A stretch of 64,000 nucleotides of DNA from Citrobacter freundii (GCA_003243445.1 QFQQ01000006.1:102167-166166); one strand, 5' to 3'; positions 1 through 9,614 are shown, counted from the stretch's first letter. Notes: a model not told the origin generated them from the sequence alone. Translations and numbers: made by a program.

Positions 1-859
1 AACGCTTATCTGCGAACCATGCGAAATCATGGATGCGATCCTGCTTAAAGGTCAGCGTTTTTAAAACGGATGAAGAGGCGGGAAAATCCTGCCGGACGGT
101 CTTATAAGAACCCGCTTTGGTTTTGATCTTCTTTTTTTCAGCAGTCCAGTTAAATGCCGAGCGGCTTTTCAACCAGTTTTTTTCAGCTTGCTCCTGCAAG
201 TCTCCGGTGGCTGCTACTACATAGTTTTGAGGAAGTGTGATCCTTACTTCGAAATTTCCGAATTCACTGTAAAATTCGCCCTGGTCAAGATAGGGCATGG
301 GGTGCCATCCGTACTTATCATATACCGCTGGTTTGGGAAACCATTGAGTGACCTGGTAGCTTTGACCGATATGACCGCCTCTTGAAAAATTATAAGGCAG
401 CTGAACGTGAAAGGGCGTGGTAATTTCTATTTTTCCTCCCGGTGCAAGGGGGGAGGGAAGAATAAGCCGGACAACATCAATATACTGCGGATGATCGACG
501 GTTTCAGCAGTTATATCATTTACTTTGAAATTGAGTTTATTGATATAACCTTTCTGTTCTTCATTTGAAAAATAAAAGTCAGTATTGCCATTCTCAAGTT
601 GCTGATCTGTGAAAGCAGTCTTGTCGTTTTTATATGCATTAGGCCAGAGATGTATCCATATAAAGCCAAGCGTATCCGGTGAGTTGTTGATGTATTCCAT
701 CTTTTCAAAACCATCCAGCGAATGTTGTTTGTCATTCAGAGATACGTCAATAGAGTAGTTCACCTGCTGCTGCCAGTAAGTCTGTGCGTTGAGTTGTTGA
801 ACCACGCAGAGTATAGCGATCAGTAAAATTAGTTTTGCCGGCTGCATGTGTGTAATCAT
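1..859 (-). CDS. M1-family metallopeptidase paralogue, N-terminal part (runs off left edge)
   Basis: About 286 codons are visible on the minus strand; the gene continues beyond base 1, so the catalytic HExxH part is not seen. The start is ATG at 857-859 or, in frame, ATG at 845-847; the latter begins directly with a signal peptide (MQPAKLILLIAILCVVQQ, then NAQ). The rest is closely similar to the N-terminal beta-domain of the next gene upstream: both carry NNSPDTL, HLWPNAYKN, KPAVYD and PYLDQGEFYSEFG in the same order. It begins 8 bases after the stop of that paralogue, and an AGGAG lies about 16 bases before the ATG at 859, so the two are a tandem duplication in one operon. A secreted or surface aminopeptidase-like role is inferred from the paralogue. 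Confidence 0.8.
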   Translation of the reverse strand, partial: MITHMQPAKLILLIAILCVVQQLNAQTYWQQQVNYSIDVSLNDKQHSLDGFEKMEYINNSPDTLGFIWIHLWPNAYKNDKTAFTDQQLENGNTDFYFSNEEQKGYINKLNFKVNDITAETVDHPQYIDVVRLILPSPLAPGGKIEITTPFHVQLPYNFSRGGHIGQSYQVTQWFPKPAVYDKYGWHPMPYLDQGEFYSEFGNFEVRITLPQNYVVAATGDLQEQAEKNWLKSRSAFNWTAEKKKIKTKAGSYKTVRQDFPASSSVLKTLTFKQDRIHDFAWFADKR

Positions 860-867
860 AGTATTGA

Positions 868-2475
868 TCAGAATGCTCCTTTCTTATTCAGCAATTCAAA
901 TAAGGGATCCACTTTTGGCCCCAATAGTTTTTCAAATTCGGCTTTCAGATCTTCAGGATAAGGGTGCTTGAATTTCCAGTCGCTGTAATAATTCTTTACA
1001 ACCTGGTCGAGTTTATCCCTGCCGATCGAGCTTTCTACAATGAACATCCAGATCGCTGTTTTCAGGTAGATCACCGTAGCATAACTATCTTTATCCGGGA
1101 AATCTGCAGAGGGTGTTTCGATGGGTTGTTCCATTGGGATCTGTGTCATGGCTCCGTAGATCGCATCCTGGAATTGTGCAACAGGTTTCTTTTTTACTTC
1201 TTCCGGGATGGCGTTTCCGAAAATACTGTTGGCTTTGTATTTCTCAGCTTCGTAACGGAATTGAAAATAAGAGTTCATTCCTTCATCCATCCAGGCGTGA
1301 TCACGCTCGTTGCTGCCAAGGATACCATAGAACCAGTTGTGACCAACTTCATGCGTGATCACACCGTCCAGGCCTTCACCATTTGCGTCGGGGCTCGTGA
1401 TGAGTGTGATCATCGGATATTCCATTCCACCGGAGCTGACGTTCTTTGGACCTTCAACAGCCTGCACGACGGGATATGGATATTCACCGATCCAGGATGA
1501 GTAGTTGCGAACGGCATCTTCCACATAACCGGTGCTTTTATCCCAATTCTTGTTTCCCTGTTCATAGCTGTAAGTGAAAACATCGATCAGTTTTCCGCTG
1601 GTCAGTGTGGCAGTATCATAACGGATGATAAAATCTTTATCAGCAAACCAGGCAAAGTCATGTATGTTCTCGCCTTTAAAGGAGAGCGTTTTATTGCCTT
1701 TTTCCTTTGTTGTATATTTTTTGAGTTTTGCACCTTCTGCATTGTTGGCGCGGCCAAGGGTTTTGTAGAGTGTGGCTTCCTGTTGATTTTGCATTACACC
1801 TGTTGCGCCAACAACATAAGCGGAGGGAACAGTGATATTAACGCTGAAACTTCCGAACTCGCTGTAAAATTCGCCCTGGTCAAGATAGGGGATCGGATGC
1901 CAGCCCTTGCTGTCATATACTGCCGGTTTGGGATACCATTGGCAAATGATATATGATTGGTCAAGATGTCCGGACCTGGAAGAATAGCTGGGGATCTTAA
2001 CAGCGAATGGCGTGGTGATGGTTGTTTTTTGTTTTGGCAAGAGCGGTGCAGGGAGTATGACTTTTACTATATCGATATTTTGCGGATCGGGTTCGATGGT
2101 TGCTTTTTTTCCGTCGGCTTTGAAATCGAGACTGTCGATAGAGCCTTTGTCTTTCATTTCATCCCATCTTTTACGGCCTTCGGCATCGCGAAAGATCTGT
2201 TTGGCGTAAGCAGTGGTTTCGTTTTTGTAAGCATTGGGCCATAAATGAAACCAGATGAATTGAAGGGTATCGGGAGAGTTATTGGTATAATCGAGCTGGA
2301 GGGAGCCGCTGAGTGTATGTGTTTGATCATTCAGCTTTACGTTGATCGAATAGTTTACGTCCTGTTGCCAGTATTGTGAAGAGGCGGCAAGGCAAATGGT
2401 CTGGGCAAGTACAAGAAAGAAAAGGTTTTTTTTCACCGGATTCGTTTTATCAAAAATAGCGGCTAAAATCTGCAA
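868..2475 (-). CDS. M1-family metallopeptidase (secreted)
   Basis: A zinc aminopeptidase-like enzyme of the M1 (gluzincin) family. HEVGH at residues 375-379 and Glu398 (in WMDEGM) form the HExxH-18-E zinc site, and GGMEYP at 349-354 is the substrate-binding GxMEN-like motif. Residues 40-290 are the N-terminal beta-domain. At about 535 residues it lacks the long C-terminal helical domain of classical M1 enzymes, like many Bacteroidota M1 proteins. The ATG start gives 13 residues before the signal peptide; a GTG at 2434-2436 would start exactly at VKKNLFFLVLAQ and may be the true start. It is followed 8 bases later by a paralogue. The natural substrate is unknown. Confidence 0.9.
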   Translation of the reverse strand: MQILAAIFDKTNPVKKNLFFLVLAQTICLAASSQYWQQDVNYSINVKLNDQTHTLSGSLQLDYTNNSPDTLQFIWFHLWPNAYKNETTAYAKQIFRDAEGRKRWDEMKDKGSIDSLDFKADGKKATIEPDPQNIDIVKVILPAPLLPKQKTTITTPFAVKIPSYSSRSGHLDQSYIICQWYPKPAVYDSKGWHPIPYLDQGEFYSEFGSFSVNITVPSAYVVGATGVMQNQQEATLYKTLGRANNAEGAKLKKYTTKEKGNKTLSFKGENIHDFAWFADKDFIIRYDTATLTSGKLIDVFTYSYEQGNKNWDKSTGYVEDAVRNYSSWIGEYPYPVVQAVEGPKNVSSGGMEYPMITLITSPDANGEGLDGVITHEVGHNWFYGILGSNERDHAWMDEGMNSYFQFRYEAEKYKANSIFGNAIPEEVKKKPVAQFQDAIYGAMTQIPMEQPIETPSADFPDKDSYATVIYLKTAIWMFIVESSIGRDKLDQVVKNYYSDWKFKHPYPEDLKAEFEKLLGPKVDPLFELLNKKGAF

Positions 2476-3014
2476 ATCACAGGATGAAGGCGGATTTGTT
2501 GGGGCGGTGTAAGGGTATAGTGAATGGGAAGGGAATTCGGTTCAGTTTTTTCCCGTAATAAATTGTTTTTTCCTGATGGTGACGGGAAGGAGAAGAAGGA
2601 TATTTGGGGGAATGAAAATCTGTTGAGTTGGCGCGGCTTGACGGGTCTGAAGGCTGTTACTGTTGGGAAGGGAGGGTGGAATGAAAAATGGAAGGAGATT
2701 TTATGTCTGGAAGGGCAGAGAATCTTCCGGTTCTTCATATCCCCGATCCCCCAAAAAATCCCGGAGGTGGTGGCGGGGGAGGGAGCCCAGGGGGCGGAGG
2801 GTAGGAGGGTGAAGGACAAATCCAGGAGCAGGCCCCCCTGCACGATCCGTACTTCAATCGCGATCCGTAGAAATCCGATCTTCCTTTCCAGTCCAGTCCA
2901 ATTCCTTCCTGTCGCTTTCAAACCTGATGCTTTTCCCCACAATATAATCGCCCGAATTTCCTCCATCATCAAGCTCTTTCAACTTCTCCAACCGCACCAA
3001 ATTCAATCCATCTC
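2476..3014. other. 539-base gap with no well supported gene
   Basis: Both strands have open frames here (plus 2524-3150, minus 2463-2972), but neither has a recognisable domain and both show odd composition rich in Pro, Phe and Ser, so I treat them as chance frames. The only stretch that reads like protein is a 51-codon frame on the minus strand (2854-3006), listed separately. A G-rich tract (gggggcggagg-like, about 2770-2800) lies in the middle. Confidence 0.5.
2854..3006 (-). CDS. possible small charged protein downstream of the sugar transferase
   Basis: A 51-codon frame starts 8 bases after the sugar-transferase stop. Its translation (LNLVRLEKLKELDDGGNSGD, then YIVGKSIRFESDRKEL and a DRD terminus) has ordinary soluble-protein composition rich in Lys, Glu and Asp, unlike the longer overlapping frames. 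There is no ATG: TTG at 3004-3006, TTG at 2998-3000 or GTG at 2995-2997 would have to start it, with GGAG just upstream. Translational coupling to the preceding gene is possible. No family is recognised; it could be chance. Confidence 0.25.
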   Translation of the reverse strand: MNLVRLEKLKELDDGGNSGDYIVGKSIRFESDRKELDWTGKEDRISTDRD

Positions 3015-4448
3015 CTATTTCCCCTTACTCTTAAATATAATCCTCACCGTATGGATCATGATCTTAAAATCCAACGCCAGCGAAATATTCTCTATATACA
3101 ACAGGTCAAACTTGCTCCGCTCGATCATCTGCGCCACATTCTCCGCATAACCAAACTGCACCATCCCCCAGCTGCTCAATCCCGGCTTCACCTTCAGCAA
3201 ATACTTATAGTACGGATAATGCTGGACAATCTGATCTATAAAAAACCTTCGCTCTGGTCTCGGTCCAACCAGGCTCATATCACCCTTCAGGATATTCCAA
3301 AGCTGTGGAAGCTCGTCTATCCGCCACTTCCGCATCGTTCTGCCCCAACCCGTGATCCGCGGATCATTATCGGAGGAAAGCGCAGGTCCATCCGGCTCCG
3401 CATTCACGATCATCGAACGGAATTTATAGATCCGGAACGGCCTTCCTTTATAACCCACGCGCTCCTGCGAATAAAACACCGGCCCTTTTGATGAGAATGC
3501 CACACGTATCATAGAGATCAGCATCAATGGCGATAATAAGATAAGCCCGCTGATCGCGGCCACCACATCTATCAGCCGCTTCACGTGTTGCTGCCACAGC
3601 GGCATCAGCCCTGCCGTATTAAGATCGATCAGCGCAGGCCCCATCACGTTGCTTGTTTTTACAGAACCTGATAATATGTCCATGATATCAGGCTGGATCT
3701 TGATCCGTACATCTTTCTCGCTCAGCTTACCCGTCAGCTCCTGCAAGAGTTCCGGATCCGACTTTTCAAGCGCCAGCACGACCAGCTTCACATTATTCTT
3801 ATCGATCACCCGGTCAAGATCAGCGATATTGCCGAGAGACGGCAGCTCATGATCTCTACGATCCACCCCGGGAGAAATGCTCACAAACCCAGCATACCGG
3901 AATCCCCCATCCTGCAGGTTACTCTTTGTTTTCTGATAGATCGCAGCTGCATTATCACTATTGCCAACAATGATCGTATTGAAAAAGACCTTCCCGCTCA
4001 GCAACTGGCTTTTCACTCTCCTGAGGATCAGCCAGCGTCCTGTAAAAAGGAGTGCAAAGTGTATCAGGAACAGCAGTGGCAGGACCTTTCCATAATAACC
4101 AGCAGCAGCAACAGACTGCACATCATTCATCACAAAAAAGAAAAACAGCAACAAACTCCCGATGATACAACACAGTAATGTTGAACTGAATTCATTCAGT
4201 CTCGATTTATGATAAAGAGAATGATACGACCCGGTAATGGTAAACAAAGCCAGCCAGCCCATCGGAATAAATATCAGACCGAGAACAAACTGGTAGTTCA
4301 CACTCCAGAATGTTTCCGCATCAATGCCATCCGTCAGCATCGATCTGCGCACAAAATAGCATATCGCCCAGGCGAGCGCAGCCATTATATAATCCACTAT
4401 TGCATAACAGGCGATAGGTATTTGCTTGCCTGTATTCATAGATATCAA
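3015..4448 (-). CDS. undecaprenyl-phosphate sugar phosphotransferase (exopolysaccharide initiating enzyme)
   Basis: A polyisoprenyl-phosphate hexose-1-phosphate transferase, which starts assembly of a surface polysaccharide repeat on the lipid carrier. Residues 1-150 hold four or five membrane segments, 155-270 a Rossmann-like CoA_binding_3 domain (TIIVGNSDNAA), and about 288-477 the bacterial sugar transferase domain: KRLIDVVAA, VFYSQERVG, KFRSM, RIDELPQLWNILKGDMSLVGPRPE and KPGLSSWG (core residues D/E of DELPQ and the PRP). At 477 residues it fits the WcaJ/WbaP class. Its ATG overlaps the stop of the upstream dehydrogenase by 4 bases (ATGA). The sugar added is not deducible; glucose is the usual one. 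Confidence 0.93.
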   Translation of the reverse strand: MISMNTGKQIPIACYAIVDYIMAALAWAICYFVRRSMLTDGIDAETFWSVNYQFVLGLIFIPMGWLALFTITGSYHSLYHKSRLNEFSSTLLCCIIGSLLLFFFFVMNDVQSVAAAGYYGKVLPLLFLIHFALLFTGRWLILRRVKSQLLSGKVFFNTIIVGNSDNAAAIYQKTKSNLQDGGFRYAGFVSISPGVDRRDHELPSLGNIADLDRVIDKNNVKLVVLALEKSDPELLQELTGKLSEKDVRIKIQPDIMDILSGSVKTSNVMGPALIDLNTAGLMPLWQQHVKRLIDVVAAISGLILLSPLMLISMIRVAFSSKGPVFYSQERVGYKGRPFRIYKFRSMIVNAEPDGPALSSDNDPRITGWGRTMRKWRIDELPQLWNILKGDMSLVGPRPERRFFIDQIVQHYPYYKYLLKVKPGLSSWGMVQFGYAENVAQMIERSKFDLLYIENISLALDFKIMIHTVRIIFKSKGK

Positions 4449-5419
4449 TGGGTAATAACGTTGTTGCCGATCTTACTAAGGATCTTATGCGCCACATCCA
4501 TTGCCATTAATCCGTCCATTTCAGATACGATCGGTTTGGTATTATTAAGGATCGCAGCTTTGAATTCTTCAAGCTCTCTTTTAATCGCATTTACTTCTGG
4601 TACGACCGGGTTTGCAACGGCGATCGTCTTTACGCCGGATGGCGTTTCGATATCAAACGCAAACACATTCGAATCCTGTGCTTCCTTCAGTTTAATGATC
4701 TCCGTTTTTTTATTGAGGAAGTCAATCCCGATATAAGCATCCTTCTGAAATAAACGCATCTTACGCATCTTCTTCATCGAGATCCGGCTGCTGGTCAGGT
4801 TTGCCACGCAGCCATTGTGAAATTCGATCCGGACGTTGGCGATATCCGGTGTTTCGGTCATCACGCCAACACCGCTTGCGGAGATCGATTTGACATCGCT
4901 CTTCACAATGCTGAGCACAATATCAATATCATGGATCATCAGGTCCAGGATCACACTCACTTCTGTTCCGCGCGGATTGAATTGCGCCAAACGGTGTACC
5001 TCAATGAACATCGGGCTCAGCGGCACATCTTTCAATGCAAGAAATGCCGGATTGAATCGCTCAACATGCCCAACCTGTACTTTGCTGCCGGATTCCTTTG
5101 CCAGTTTTACCAGCTGCCTCGCTTCATCCATTGTATGTGCCAGCGGTTTTTCCACGAACACATGCTTTCCTTTTTTGATCGCTTTTTCACACCAGGCAAA
5201 GTGGTGATTGGTGGGAGTAACAACATCGATCGCGTCGCAAGCGTCCATCAGGGCATCCGGGTCAAGAAAACGGACAAGCTGGTATTTCTCCGAAACCTCC
5301 TTCGCCGTATCGTCATGCGGATCATAAAAACCCACGATCTCCACGTCAGGGATCTCTTTCCAGTTATTCAAATGAAATTTCCCGAGATGGCCCACGCCAT
5401 ACACGCCGATCTTTAGCAT
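4445..5419 (-). CDS. Gfo/Idh/MocA family oxidoreductase
   Basis: An NAD(P)-dependent sugar dehydrogenase. The nucleotide-binding GxGxxG is GVGHLG at residues 8-13, the catalytic EKP is at 90-92, and GHVERFNP (about 117-124) plus IHDIDIVLSIV (about 163) belong to the C-terminal substrate domain. 324 residues is typical. Translational coupling (ATGA) to the polyprenyl sugar transferase suggests it oxidises or reduces a nucleotide sugar for surface polysaccharide, as WlbA-like members do, but the substrate is inference. Confidence 0.92.
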   Translation of the reverse strand: MLKIGVYGVGHLGKFHLNNWKEIPDVEIVGFYDPHDDTAKEVSEKYQLVRFLDPDALMDACDAIDVVTPTNHHFAWCEKAIKKGKHVFVEKPLAHTMDEARQLVKLAKESGSKVQVGHVERFNPAFLALKDVPLSPMFIEVHRLAQFNPRGTEVSVILDLMIHDIDIVLSIVKSDVKSISASGVGVMTETPDIANVRIEFHNGCVANLTSSRISMKKMRKMRLFQKDAYIGIDFLNKKTEIIKLKEAQDSNVFAFDIETPSGVKTIAVANPVVPEVNAIKRELEEFKAAILNNTKPIVSEMDGLMAMDVAHKILSKIGNNVITH

Positions 5420-5469
5420 AGAAAAGAATTAATGACCAAAGATAAAGATTGAGAAGCAATTATGAAGAA

Positions 5470-5650
5470 TCGATGTTCGATGTTCGATGCGCGATGGTCG
5501 ATGATCTGCCTCGATAGTTATAAGGTCAATTTGCCATTGGGTTGAATGTCCGGAAAGATATTTGAAAAAAAACACCTTCCTGGGGGTGGAAAGTGTCTTT
5601 TTGTATAAAATGATTTCAAATGAACTCGATCATCGATCATCGAACATCGA
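5470..5650. repeat. facing arms of degenerate TTCGATG tandem repeat
   Basis: The left arm at 5470-5505 is a run of the 7-8 base word (tcgatgttcgatgttcgatg then cgcgatggtcgatgat). The right arm at 5626-5650 is its inverse (tcgatcatcgatcatcgaac then atcga). The core TCGATGTTCGATG is perfectly inverted between the arms. A terminator hairpin sits between them. The same word recurs at 46575-46715 and in short form at 41026-41057. Confidence 0.75.
5566..5601 (-). terminator. hairpin terminator after the L,D-transpeptidase
   Basis: ACACCTTCC (5572-5580), loop tgggggt, GGAAAGTGT (5588-5596) form a 9-base stem with one mismatch. It is flanked by an A-run on the left, which gives a run of T on the minus strand, so it can end transcripts of the gene at 5657-6400. 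The T-run on the plus side makes it potentially bidirectional. Confidence 0.65.
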
Positions 5651-5656
5651 TTGATG

Positions 5657-6400
5657 TCAATTCAACATCGCCGACCTGCTCACATACGTTTTCCCCGGTT
5701 CATATATGAAGAAGCAAGTATTATCCTTTATGGTATTAATGATCGGCTGCGCTTCTTTTTCGGGTACGGCGGGACAACCCTGGCTACGTCCGATATATCC
5801 CTGGCTGGAAACATATCGCTCATCCACATAGTCCGCGCCATGAACAACGATCGCGCGGTTATACGCATTATCATTGATGCCTTTCTCAACACCATTCAGC
5901 TTGAGAGAATAGCCGTGTTTCCCCGTGTAAGTTTCCCCGGTCACATAAAAACCAGGACTGCTTTTATAAGAAGAAGATGAATTGGAAAAAGAAGTGGCCA
6001 ATTCCTTTCCTGAATTACGGCCATGCGCAACCAGCGTTTGAAAAAGTATTTTATACTCTTTCAGATCGAGGATATAAAGACGTTTGTTGCTGCTGGGCTG
6101 ACTGAAGTCAGCGATCGCCAGCACAGAAGAATTGTTGAGTTTTCCTTCGCTGAATAATTTGTTCCAACCTTTCTGTGCATACTCAAATGCCTGGCGGCTG
6201 AGACCGATCGCTTCAAGATGAAGACTATCATACACTGATTTCACCGGCATTGACGGCGACAGAGAATCGGTGCTGCTCCGGGAAAATGCCGCAAATGTTT
6301 TTGATCCGAAAACGTTTTTACCAAACGCCAATGGAAGATGTAACACGGCAAGTATCAAAGCGGATAGGATGAGGTACAGGCCTTTCAGTTTGTTTTTCAT
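5657..6400 (-). CDS. murein L,D-transpeptidase catalytic domain protein
   Basis: A YkuD-related (YkuD_2) protein expected to act on peptidoglycan in the periplasm, forming or exchanging 3-3 cross-links or attaching lipoproteins. Residues 8-27 are a hydrophobic signal or anchor. The catalytic domain has HGRNSG (126-131), IVVHGADY (184-191) and SQGCPAVP (207-213), with His187 and Cys209 as the likely catalytic pair. 247 residues is usual for Bacteroidota members. It stands alone, with a terminator after it. Confidence 0.9.
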   Translation of the reverse strand: MKNKLKGLYLILSALILAVLHLPLAFGKNVFGSKTFAAFSRSSTDSLSPSMPVKSVYDSLHLEAIGLSRQAFEYAQKGWNKLFSEGKLNNSSVLAIADFSQPSSNKRLYILDLKEYKILFQTLVAHGRNSGKELATSFSNSSSSYKSSPGFYVTGETYTGKHGYSLKLNGVEKGINDNAYNRAIVVHGADYVDERYVSSQGYIGRSQGCPAVPEKEAQPIINTIKDNTCFFIYEPGKTYVSRSAMLN

Positions 6401-6755
6401 GTTTAATGTTTAACCATCTGCCTTTTGGGCAGGATATTAAATTTTGAAAATAAAATAACTAAATTTTTCTCAGAGTTGATACCTGGGTTGGCATCCTTCC
6501 CAAAAGACAGTGACTGGTTGAGGCCGTCGGAAAGACGTTTGAAAGAGTTCGCAAAAATAGCAATTAATATGCCGTAATGCTGATCAGATTTAATAAAATC
6601 TAATTAAAAACTTATCATTTTCCAACTTTACGTATAATGAATTACCCCTATTTATAGTAATATAACAGCTTATCCTTTATATTAATTATCAGGCAGCTTT
6701 ACTACTGGAAAATGTGCTAATTTTCATTGAATTACAAACCAAACCGCCTGCATAT
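6401..6755. other. divergent intergenic region before the GH31 gene
   Basis: An AT-rich stretch of about 350 bases between the divergent L,D-transpeptidase and GH31 genes, so it should hold promoters for both. A short inverted repeat CTGCC-tttt-GGGCAG lies at 6418-6432. I could not fix a Bacteroidota -33/-7 pair with confidence and see no gene. Confidence 0.5.
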
Positions 6756-9614
6756 ATGAAACCAGTCTTATATAGTATTCTCCGTGTGTTGATCTATAAT
6801 CTCACCTGTCTGACCATATATACCGCGCAAGCGCAAAAAAACTATCAGGTGATGGATGATGGAGTGATCATCTATCCTGATCCTCGTCTTGCTAAAACAA
6901 TTAAGACTGTAAAAGTTCAGATCATTTCAGAAAAAATTATCCGCGTGATCTCATCACCCGGCGCCATTAGGCCATCAAACGGATTTTCCGTTATCTACAC
7001 CGGTAAGTCCCCGAAATGGAATTTATCTGAAACGGACAGTACTGTCAGCCTCAGTACCGCATTCCTGGGTGCTACTGCCGATCTCACCGGCGGTACTGTT
7101 TCATTCAAAGATGCAAATGGCAGATCATTGATCGCGGAAAAACGGATCGATGGAAAACGGATCAACCCGGTTGTATGGGAAGGACAATCATTATATGATC
7201 TTCAACAAACTTTCTCCATCAGTGAAGACGATGCATTATATGGTTTGGGTCAACACCAGGAAGACGCATTCAATTATAAAGATCAACAGGTGATACTCTT
7301 TCAAAATAATACCGAAGTAGCAGTACCGTTTCTGATCTCAGCAAAAAACTATGGTTTGCTTTGGGACAATGCGTCTTATTCCAAGGCCGGCGATATCAGA
7401 CCATTCCGCCCGCTCACCGATCTGCAGTTGTTTGATAAAAACGATAACAGGGGCTGGCTTACCGCCACCTACCGGAATGACCGGAATAATCTTTCCGCAA
7501 TTGCATTTGAAAAAGCAGAGTCAATCATAAACTATGCTTATCTCAGTGACACGAAAGCAAAGCTGCCTGCAGATTTCGCTATACAAAAGGGGGCCATCAC
7601 CTGGGAGGGGTCAATTGCCAATGAAAGAACAGGTATGCACAAACTGCGTTTTACGTATGCCGGTTATCTCAAAGTATGGATAGAAGGAAAACTTCTGTTT
7701 GATAAATGGCGACAGGCATGGAATCCCGGTGCGGGCGTGATCAATTTGCCAATGACAAAAGATAAAAAGCTCCCCCTAAAAATTGAATGGATTCCTGATG
7801 GTGGTGAATCCTATCTCACGGCCAATTGGCTTCCGCCGGCAGATGAAGGCTGGGAAAATACATTCAGTTTTAATTCTGAAGCCGGTCACCAGATCGACTA
7901 TTACATAGTAGCCGGGCAAAACATGGATGAAGTGATCAGCGGCTATCGCGAGCTCACCGGCAAAGCACCGATCGTTCCCAAATGGGCCATGGGCTTCTGG
8001 CAAAGCCGCGAGCGATACAAAACACAGGATGAGATCATCAACACCATCGCCGAATTCAGGAAAAGAAAAATTCCGATCGATAACATCGTGCTCGATTGGA
8101 GTTACTGGAAACAGGACGATTGGGGCAGCCAGGAATTTGATACAACACGTTTTCCCAATGCTGCCGCTATGATCGATCTGTTGCACAAGAAATATAAAAC
8201 ACAACTGATGATCTCCGTTTGGCCAAAATTTTATGAAGGCATCGATGCCTATAAAAAATTCGACGCTAACGGATGGTTATATAAACGGAATATCGCAGAC
8301 CGTCAGCGCGACTGGATCGCGCAGGGATATATTTCCACCTTTTACGATGCTTTCAATGAACAGGCGAGAAAAGGTTTCTGGCAATTGATCCATGACAAAC
8401 TCTATGTGAAAGGCATTGATGCATGGTGGATGGACGCAAGCGAACCGGATATATTATCCAACGTGTCGCCACAAAAACGAAAAGAGCAGATGAGTCCAAA
8501 TGCGGCCGGCACCGCTGCCGAATTTCTGAATCTGTATCCGCAATTGAATGCAAAAGGAATTTATGAAGGACAACGGAACGTTGACCCCAATAAAAGAGTA
8601 TTCCTGTTAACTCGGTCCGGTTTCACTGGATCTCAACGTTTTGCTGCATCTATCTGGAGTGGTGATATTGCTTCACGCTGGGAAGATCTGAAAGCACAGA
8701 TTTCGGCAGGTCTTAACTTTTCAATGTCTGGCCTGCCTTACTGGACAATGGATATCGGCGGCTTTTCCGTGGAGCCGCGCTACCAAAAGCCAACGGAAGA
8801 AAACCTCGCCGAGTGGCGCGAACTGATGACACGCTGGTATCAGTTCGGCGCATTTGTTCCGTTGTTCCGCGCGCACGGACAATATCCTTTCCGTGAGATC
8901 TTCAACATTGCACCGGAAGGAAGCGCTACTTATAACAGCATTCTTTTTTATGATCAGCTTCGTTACCGTTTGATGCCATATATCTATACGCTTGCGGGCG
9001 ACGCTTACCACAAGAACTCAACTATCATGCGTGGATTGGTCATGGATTTTCCCAATGATCAGGCTGTTAAAAATATCGGCGATCAGTTCATGTTTGGTTC
9101 GTCATTACTGATCAACCCTATTTATTCATACGGGGCCACGTCACGAAACGTACATCTTCCGGCCGGTGTGGGTTGGTATGATCTGTATACGGGAAAATAT
9201 TACGAAGGCGGAACAACGATGATTGCTGATGCGCCTTATGAACGCATCCCTGTTTACGCAAGATCAGGATCGATCATTCCAACCGGACCAGCTATTGAAT
9301 ATGTTGCACAAAAAGCAGCTGATCCATTGATCGTATATGTATACGCGGGCAGCGATGGGCAATTTGAAATGTATGAAGATGAAGGATTGAATTACAATTA
9401 TGAGAAGGGCGATTTCTCGCGGATACCATTTACATACAATGATGCAGCAAAAACGCTAACCATAGGAGAGCGCACTGGCAAATTCACTGGTATGCTTCAG
9501 AAACGAACGATCTATCTCCGGTTGATCGAACCCGGGAAACCCGCCGGCATGGATTTCCTGCCAGGCAGTAAGAAGATCAGCTATACAGGCAAAGCGATCA
9601 GCGTGAAATTTTAA
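6714..9614 (+). CDS. glycoside hydrolase family 31 (alpha-xylosidase-like) with PA14 insert
   Basis: A secreted GH31 enzyme. The N-terminal beta-sandwich (about 45-280) is interrupted by a PA14-like domain (about 283-380, around GMHKLRFTYAGYLKVWIEG). The barrel follows, with DWSYWKQDDWG (461-471), the nucleophile Asp574 in WWMDASEPD and the likely acid/base Asp651 in WSGDIAS. PA14 inserted in GH31 is known from xyloglucan alpha-xylosidases such as Cellvibrio Xyl31A, so release of alpha-xylose from xyloglucan oligosaccharides is the best guess; alpha-glucosidase is the alternative. ATG at 6756 is the more likely start, because it begins the signal peptide (MKPVLYSILRVLIYN, ending AQA). It stands alone, not beside the SusCD locus. 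Confidence 0.93.
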   Translation: MLIFIELQTKPPAYMKPVLYSILRVLIYNLTCLTIYTAQAQKNYQVMDDGVIIYPDPRLAKTIKTVKVQIISEKIIRVISSPGAIRPSNGFSVIYTGKSPKWNLSETDSTVSLSTAFLGATADLTGGTVSFKDANGRSLIAEKRIDGKRINPVVWEGQSLYDLQQTFSISEDDALYGLGQHQEDAFNYKDQQVILFQNNTEVAVPFLISAKNYGLLWDNASYSKAGDIRPFRPLTDLQLFDKNDNRGWLTATYRNDRNNLSAIAFEKAESIINYAYLSDTKAKLPADFAIQKGAITWEGSIANERTGMHKLRFTYAGYLKVWIEGKLLFDKWRQAWNPGAGVINLPMTKDKKLPLKIEWIPDGGESYLTANWLPPADEGWENTFSFNSEAGHQIDYYIVAGQNMDEVISGYRELTGKAPIVPKWAMGFWQSRERYKTQDEIINTIAEFRKRKIPIDNIVLDWSYWKQDDWGSQEFDTTRFPNAAAMIDLLHKKYKTQLMISVWPKFYEGIDAYKKFDANGWLYKRNIADRQRDWIAQGYISTFYDAFNEQARKGFWQLIHDKLYVKGIDAWWMDASEPDILSNVSPQKRKEQMSPNAAGTAAEFLNLYPQLNAKGIYEGQRNVDPNKRVFLLTRSGFTGSQRFAASIWSGDIASRWEDLKAQISAGLNFSMSGLPYWTMDIGGFSVEPRYQKPTEENLAEWRELMTRWYQFGAFVPLFRAHGQYPFREIFNIAPEGSATYNSILFYDQLRYRLMPYIYTLAGDAYHKNSTIMRGLVMDFPNDQAVKNIGDQFMFGSSLLINPIYSYGATSRNVHLPAGVGWYDLYTGKYYEGGTTMIADAPYERIPVYARSGSIIPTGPAIEYVAQKAADPLIVYVYAGSDGQFEMYEDEGLNYNYEKGDFSRIPFTYNDAAKTLTIGERTGKFTGMLQKRTIYLRLIEPGKPAGMDFLPGSKKISYTGKAISVKF

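Noticed and set aside
964..1500. 178-codon plus-strand frame inside the M1 peptidase
   Set aside because: Antisense shadow of a gene with a clear catalytic site.
2463..2972. 169-codon minus-strand frame
   Set aside because: Pro-, Phe- and Ser-rich without a motif; a different frame in the same place reads more like protein.
2524..3150. 208-codon plus-strand frame
   Set aside because: It overlaps the sugar transferase end on the other strand, has no domain, and its composition looks like chance.
4209..4736. 175-codon plus-strand frame
   Set aside because: Antisense to the well supported sugar transferase and dehydrogenase genes.
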